This document shows, one piece after another, positions 62,933 through 64,000 of a stretch of 64,000 bases of DNA. The translations under genes were made by a program, and so were the position numbers. Position 1 is the first letter of the stretch, and every line of letters starts with the position of its first letter. The stretch lies in the NCBI GenBank assembly GCA_030144725.1, contig JASKMD010000026.1:6999838-7063837 (forward strand), written 5' to 3'. The notes under the pieces are model-generated. The model was given only the letters and a program-made list of their open reading frames with translations, did not search any database and was not told the DNA's origin. Source of the DNA: Haematococcus lacustris (lineage: Eukaryota; Chlorophyta; Chlorophyceae; Chlamydomonadales; Haematococcaceae).

Positions 62933-64000
62933 TCAGCCTGACACTGTAGCATGTGCACGCCTTGCGGTGAAGTGGAGCAAAGACAAATCGCATGCATGTC
63001 GCCTGCACCCTGATGTAGCAAGAATACACACGCTGCTACTACGCGGGGTGGCATGCTGTTGTGCACAGCTAGGCAGGCACCATACTCGCGAGTGGAGCCA
63101 GCCCCAGCCCCTCCGCAGCAATCACTGGCCAAGTAATTCATCAGTACTACTACTCATCAGGAGGTAGGCACAGCTCTCGCCTAGTGACCTATACTTCTCT
63201 GATGCCATCAAACAACTATCATATTGACAGAAGCTGCGGTTGTACATACAAAATGTACATACTGTGTTTTGTATTATATCCAGCCCGGGACAGGACACCC
63301 TGCACAAGCTATAGCACCACTCTACATCTCACTACCATTGTGGTCGATGCTACTGCTTCACCAGTGGCTTCAAAATAGGGATGTGGTCTTACTGCGGGTG
63401 AAGCATAAACACTTACATCCATGTTGAACGGCACAAATGTGTGTCATCATATCGTAAAGCAGCTGAGGCTAGCTACTGCACCGTGCTGCCAGCCAGAGCT
63501 TTTCAGCAATGACAAGTAGGACTAGGCTAGCAATGGAGGTTGGCCACGATCAGGATCATGGTCATAGTGTACACTGCAATTGCAGCAAAGACTTCAACGA
63601 TGAGAGCATGAGCCAAGCCTAATCATACAAGTTGTATGATACAACATCACCTGCATGTAAACAACCACACATTTGTACCTTTCAAGAGATTTGGGAAGAA
63701 GGGGCTATAAACTCGGCAGGCAGTTCACTTCGACAGAGCTGGTAACCTGTGTTTATTGTCTGTCAGCTGGGGCAAATGTCAGCGAGGAGGTGTGGCTTGG
63801 CACTTGCCGCCCTGTTGAAACCAACAAAGCCACCCTGCAGCACCAGGACCTGCACAACATGGACAGCAACACATGATTACTGGTGTAAGGACTACATGCG
63901 ACTCTTGTTGCTGAATGAGGCCAGCACTAGAAACCTTGCACTGTGTCATGCATACGCAGGTTGTCTGAGCTGCATGACCGAGCAGTACTAGCAGTGACAG
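62933..64000. other. Right end; no gene recognised
   Basis: May include the promoter or 5' UTR of the RMDN-like gene. Frames of 60-80 codons near 63224-63427 and 63673-63991 show no recognisable family. Confidence 0.35.

Overview
The window looks like nuclear DNA from a green alga, probably a chlorophyte of the Chlamydomonas/Volvox/Haematococcus group. This rests on high GC, many short GT-AG introns, Ala/Pro/Gly-rich proteins, chromodomain Ty3/gypsy elements, and a LINE with the domain set known from the Chlamydomonas Dualen (RandI) family. It is not prokaryotic: there are no operons, and the long uninterrupted reading frames are retroelement or satellite frames. Species is not determinable by eye.

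Layout. (1) 1-11.5 kb: three spliced genes. A Tnp2 (En/Spm, CACTA-like) transposase on the minus strand is divergent from an acidic/Ala-rich protein gene. Downstream lies a gene ending in a 2-oxoglutarate/Fe(II) dioxygenase domain. GGACCCTGT repeats sit in one intron and form a 2.3 kb array after the dioxygenase gene, ending in perfect 20-bp palindromes, so this is probably one large DNA transposon. (2) 14-16.7 kb: a 300-bp inverted repeat with a GGGA microsatellite inside and palindromic repeats outside. (3) 16.7-19.6 kb: a spliced Pro-rich gene-like tract and an ABCC-transporter gene fragment. (4) 19.9-22.7 kb: two arrays built on the palindrome CCAGTACTGG. (5) 22.8-26.2 kb, minus: the 5' part of a non-LTR retrotransposon with long protein repeats, a 2A 'ribosome-skipping' motif and a cysteine-protease-like motif. 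(6) 26.3-40.4 kb: Ty3/gypsy element A, with 458-bp LTRs and TSD TTGGG. It carries an internal 3.55-kb gag-pol duplication and two DNA-transposon-like insertions. (7) 40.4-58.4 kb: an L1-like endonuclease gene split by a SINE and by a 5'-truncated Dualen-type LINE. The LINE is split by Ty3/gypsy element B (identical 230-bp LTRs, TSD GCCTT), which is itself split by a 4-kb insert built on the palindrome ATCTGTGCAGAT. (8) 58.4-64 kb: dispersed repeats, a GCAGCAGGG minisatellite, a decayed Helitron helicase fragment and one convincing host gene, an RMDN-like TPR protein.

Most of the window is therefore a nested stack of mobile elements whose order can be read from target-site duplications. The most unusual themes are the repeated use of short palindrome-core arrays, each element with its own core word; the transposase plus dioxygenase gene set; and recoding-type signals in the retroelements (in-frame UAG and UGA, an A AAA AAC slippery site in correct phase, and a 2A peptide). 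All family assignments come from motifs read by eye; no database search was run.
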